32,690 nt of DNA from Chloroflexota bacterium (lineage in GTDB: Bacteria > Chloroflexota > Dehalococcoidia > Lucifugimonadales > UBA3495): the NCBI GenBank assembly GCA_009840165.1, contig VXOG01000070.1, forward strand, positions 1 through 32,690, read 5' to 3'. Below, in pieces: positions 30,773 to 32,690 of the stretch. The position numbers and the translations under genes were made by a program. Under the pieces are notes generated by a model that searched no databases, was not told the DNA's origin, and saw only the letters and a program-made list of their open reading frames with translations. Numbering within the stretch: position 1 is the stretch's first letter; every line of letters begins with the position of its first letter.

Positions 30773-32188
30773 TTACTCTCGCCCTTCCGAGGGAAGGCGA
30801 ACAGCCACGGTCGCTCCCTGTCCGTGCCCGTTGCTGGTAATACTGACTGTGCCTCCGTGCCCTTCGACTATGGCCCGGGTGATAGCCAGCCCCAGGCCCG
30901 TGCCGGCTATTCCATGACTGCGGGACTGGTCGGTGCGGTAGAAGCGGTCGAAAACGTGGGGAAGGTCTGCGGCGTCGATGCCGATCCCGTCATCGATGAT
31001 CGAGATGGCTAACGTTTCGTCGCTTTCCACCACCGCCCGAATCAGGATATTCCCGCCGGCCTGGGTGCAATGGATGGCGTTCCCTACGACGTTGCCCAAC
31101 GCCTGGCTTATGCGCATACGGTCCAGGCGCAAGTCCGGCAGGTCGCCGGATACTTCCAGCGACAGTTCAACCTGGCGAGTCTGGGATTGCGGCTGCCAGC
31201 GCTCCACTTCTTCCGCAAGCAGGTCGTGAACCGAAGTTGATTCCAGCGTGAGCCGCAACTCGCTATGGTCGGTTTCCGCGAGCCAGTTCAGATCGGTTAC
31301 GAGGCCGTGCAGTTTCTCCACTTCCTGGATGATGTGGTCGGATGCGCTTTCAGGCGTCTGGAGTCCGTCGCGCAGCGCGTTCGCTTCCAGCTGGATGACG
31401 CTGAGGGGCGTGTTCAGCTCATGAGAAACGTCGTTGATCAGCCGGCGGCGGAGCTCGCGCTGAGTTTCCAGGGCGGAGGTCATCCGGTTGAAAGCCGTGC
31501 TCATCTGTCCCAGTTCATCTGAGGATGTGACCGGCAGCCGGGTGGGATCTCCCTGGGCGATGGCCTGGGTCGCCTCCGTCAATGCCGTCACCGGCGCCGT
31601 GATGCGCTTGGACAACCAGGCGGCCAGCAGTATGGCGATGCCGACGGTCAGCGCCCCCGCGATCAGGGTGATGTAGAGCAGCGTGTTCAGGAACCCGTGG
31701 GACTCGCTGGAAAGGAACTCCCGGTTCACGTCCACATAAACGTGGCCTACGGCCCGATTCGTACCTGAATCAAGCACAGTCTCGCGGTGTCCTGCAAGGT
31801 CGGGAACGGCGGCTCCCGGCAGCAGCGCGGATAAATTGTCCTGCACCACGAGTCCGTCGGCGTCAACGATGACGACCCGCACCGGGTCGCGGTGAAATGC
31901 CTCGGAATGCTCTCCCTCGCTTTCTTCCGACCCTTCCCGCTGCGAAATTCCCTGGTAAATGTATCCGGCCTCGGAGAGCGCCCGGTCCACAGTTGCCCAG
32001 CCACCGGCGGCGGTGTATTCCCGGCTCAGGTTCCGGGCGAGTTGGACTGCTTGGTCGTCGCCGATCTGGTCCACGAACACGCCCAGTCGGGCCTGAGTCG
32101 CGTAGTAGCCCACGCCGACGCTGGTGAGGACGGTGAGGATGACGACAAGGACGGTCGCCCCCATGATTTGCCAGCGTAGCGACATCAT
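30773..32188 (-). CDS. membrane sensor histidine kinase
   Basis: This 471-residue protein has transmembrane helix 1 at about residues 8-30, an extracytoplasmic sensor region to about 165, and helix 2 at about 168-191. A HAMP domain follows (LSKRITAPVTAL through DELGQMSTAFNRM), then HisKA with the phospho-accepting H256 in NDVSHELNTPL, and an HATPase domain with N-box NVVGNAIHCT, DDGIGID and GTGLGLAI. A cluster of acidic residues in the sensor (about 85-95) might bind cations. Its start overlaps the response regulator stop by 4 bp (ATGA), so the pair is translationally coupled. The partner gene is truncated, so the system may not work as a pair here. Confidence 0.95.
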   Translation of the reverse strand: MMSLRWQIMGATVLVVILTVLTSVGVGYYATQARLGVFVDQIGDDQAVQLARNLSREYTAAGGWATVDRALSEAGYIYQGISQREGSEESEGEHSEAFHRDPVRVVIVDADGLVVQDNLSALLPGAAVPDLAGHRETVLDSGTNRAVGHVYVDVNREFLSSESHGFLNTLLYITLIAGALTVGIAILLAAWLSKRITAPVTALTEATQAIAQGDPTRLPVTSSDELGQMSTAFNRMTSALETQRELRRRLINDVSHELNTPLSVIQLEANALRDGLQTPESASDHIIQEVEKLHGLVTDLNWLAETDHSELRLTLESTSVHDLLAEEVERWQPQSQTRQVELSLEVSGDLPDLRLDRMRISQALGNVVGNAIHCTQAGGNILIRAVVESDETLAISIIDDGIGIDAADLPHVFDRFYRTDQSRSHGIAGTGLGLAITRAIVEGHGGTVSITSNGHGQGATVAVRLPSEGRE

Positions 32189-32637
32189 TCGTCCTCCACT
32201 ACGAACCGGTAGCCGGCGCCGTAAACGGTTTGAATCGGCTGTTTGCCGTCCCGATTGATCTGCTTCCTCATGCGGGCGACCTGATTGTCGATGGCCCGGT
32301 CGAACCCGTCGAATTCGTAGTTGAAGGTCAACGCGATCAGCTGATCGCGAGTGAGCACCTGGTTGGGATGACGCATGAACGTCGAGAGCAAGGCAGTTTG
32401 CGCCTGGCTCAGCGGCACGGGTTCTTCATCGACCGTCACGATTCCGGTGGTCTCGTTCAGCGTGATATTGCCGGCGGTCACAACCTGCTGGACTCGGCCT
32501 TTGACGCGACGAAGCACGGCCTCAGCCCGCGCGATGACTTCGTCCGGGTCAAAGGGCTTGACGATGTAGTCGTCGGCTCCGCTATCCAGTCCAATGATTC
32601 GTTCAGGGGTGGCTTCCCGGGCCGTCAGCATGATTAT
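32185..32637 (-). pseudogene. OmpR/PhoB-family response regulator, 5' end missing
   Basis: The readable part has the end of the receiver domain (IIMLTAREATPERIIGLDSG, then DDYIVKPFDPDEV with the conserved lysine) and the full winged-helix DNA-binding domain (PLSQAQTALLSTFMRHPNQV, VYGAGYRFV). Family members carry about 75 more residues before IIMLTA, including the phosphorylated aspartate. Here the frame meets TGA only a few codons upstream (TGA-D-R-L-I-I-M) and the sequence stops resembling a receiver exactly before the IIM codons. The break coincides with a likely insertion-sequence end at 32638. The gene is therefore probably interrupted rather than merely cut by the window. Confidence 0.75.
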
Positions 32638-32690
32638 GAGCCTGTCTCAAAAGTCGGGATGCCGGTTGGGGTGTAGACTGTGAGCAAGTC
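32638..32690. mobile_element. probable insertion-sequence end inside the response regulator gene
   Basis: From 32638 the sequence changes abruptly to GAGCCTGTCTCAAAAGT, a terminal-repeat-like motif, followed by non-coding sequence to the window edge. The receiver homology ends at 32637. No transposase is visible because the window stops 53 bp in, so the family cannot be named and a rearrangement or chimeric contig end is possible. Confidence 0.45.

Overview
The window is one contiguous piece of a GC-rich (roughly 60% by eye) bacterial genome with about 28 protein genes, four tRNA genes and one 5S rRNA gene. The gene set (HspR-type heat-shock repressor, GuaB3-type IMP dehydrogenase relative, Rv2578c/PA0069-type radical SAM protein, Uma2 nuclease, molybdopterin, Rieske and GMC oxidoreductases, CocE hydrolase, acyl-CoA dehydrogenase, selenoproteins) would suit a Chloroflexota member such as the SAR202/Dehalococcoidia side. 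That placement is inference; no 16S rRNA is present.

Layout. 1-3819: a carboxymuconolactone decarboxylase-family gene running off the left edge, then a + strand run of cupin, two paralogous deacetylase-fold proteins and an SDR. 3836-5878 (minus): a frameshifted GMC oxidoreductase directly downstream of a Leu-Cys-Leu tRNA cluster. 6021-9617 (minus): a small unknown protein, then hspR-grpE-dnaK. A near-ideal HspR operator/double promoter at 9673-9711 separates that operon from a + strand zinc-ribbon gene. 10167-13845 (minus): acyl-CoA dehydrogenase, small unknown, selD, coiled-coil protein and a sulfite-oxidase-like molybdoprotein. 14029-18396 (plus): CocE hydrolase, Uma2, Rieske oxygenase and a gluconate dehydrogenase subunit 3-like protein. 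18469-20145: divergent radical SAM protein and gamma-carbonic anhydrase. 20180-27565 (minus): dnaE, a three-gene operon headed by a UGSC selenoprotein, and guaB3. 27672-30553 (minus): clpC and a 5S rRNA gene with its own promoter. 30688-32690: tRNA-Lys, a sensor kinase and a response regulator cut off by what looks like the end of an insertion sequence.

Main observations. (1) The window encodes two selenoproteins that ordinary ORF calling breaks at UGA. SelD has Sec at the position of the catalytic Cys. A UGSC-family protein has a UGA followed by a SECIS-like hairpin whose GGUCU loop lies exactly 18 nt after the UGA, as in E. coli fdhF. The cell therefore both makes selenophosphate and uses it. 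(2) The UGSC gene sits in a compact operon with an endonuclease/exonuclease/phosphatase-fold enzyme and a conserved 357-residue protein of unknown function, and this is the best candidate for an undescribed system. (3) A 17-bp perfect palindrome holds two overlapping, symmetric TTGACA-N17-TATATT promoters and a HAIR-type HspR site, which predicts that a 66-residue zinc-ribbon protein is co-regulated with the DnaK operon.
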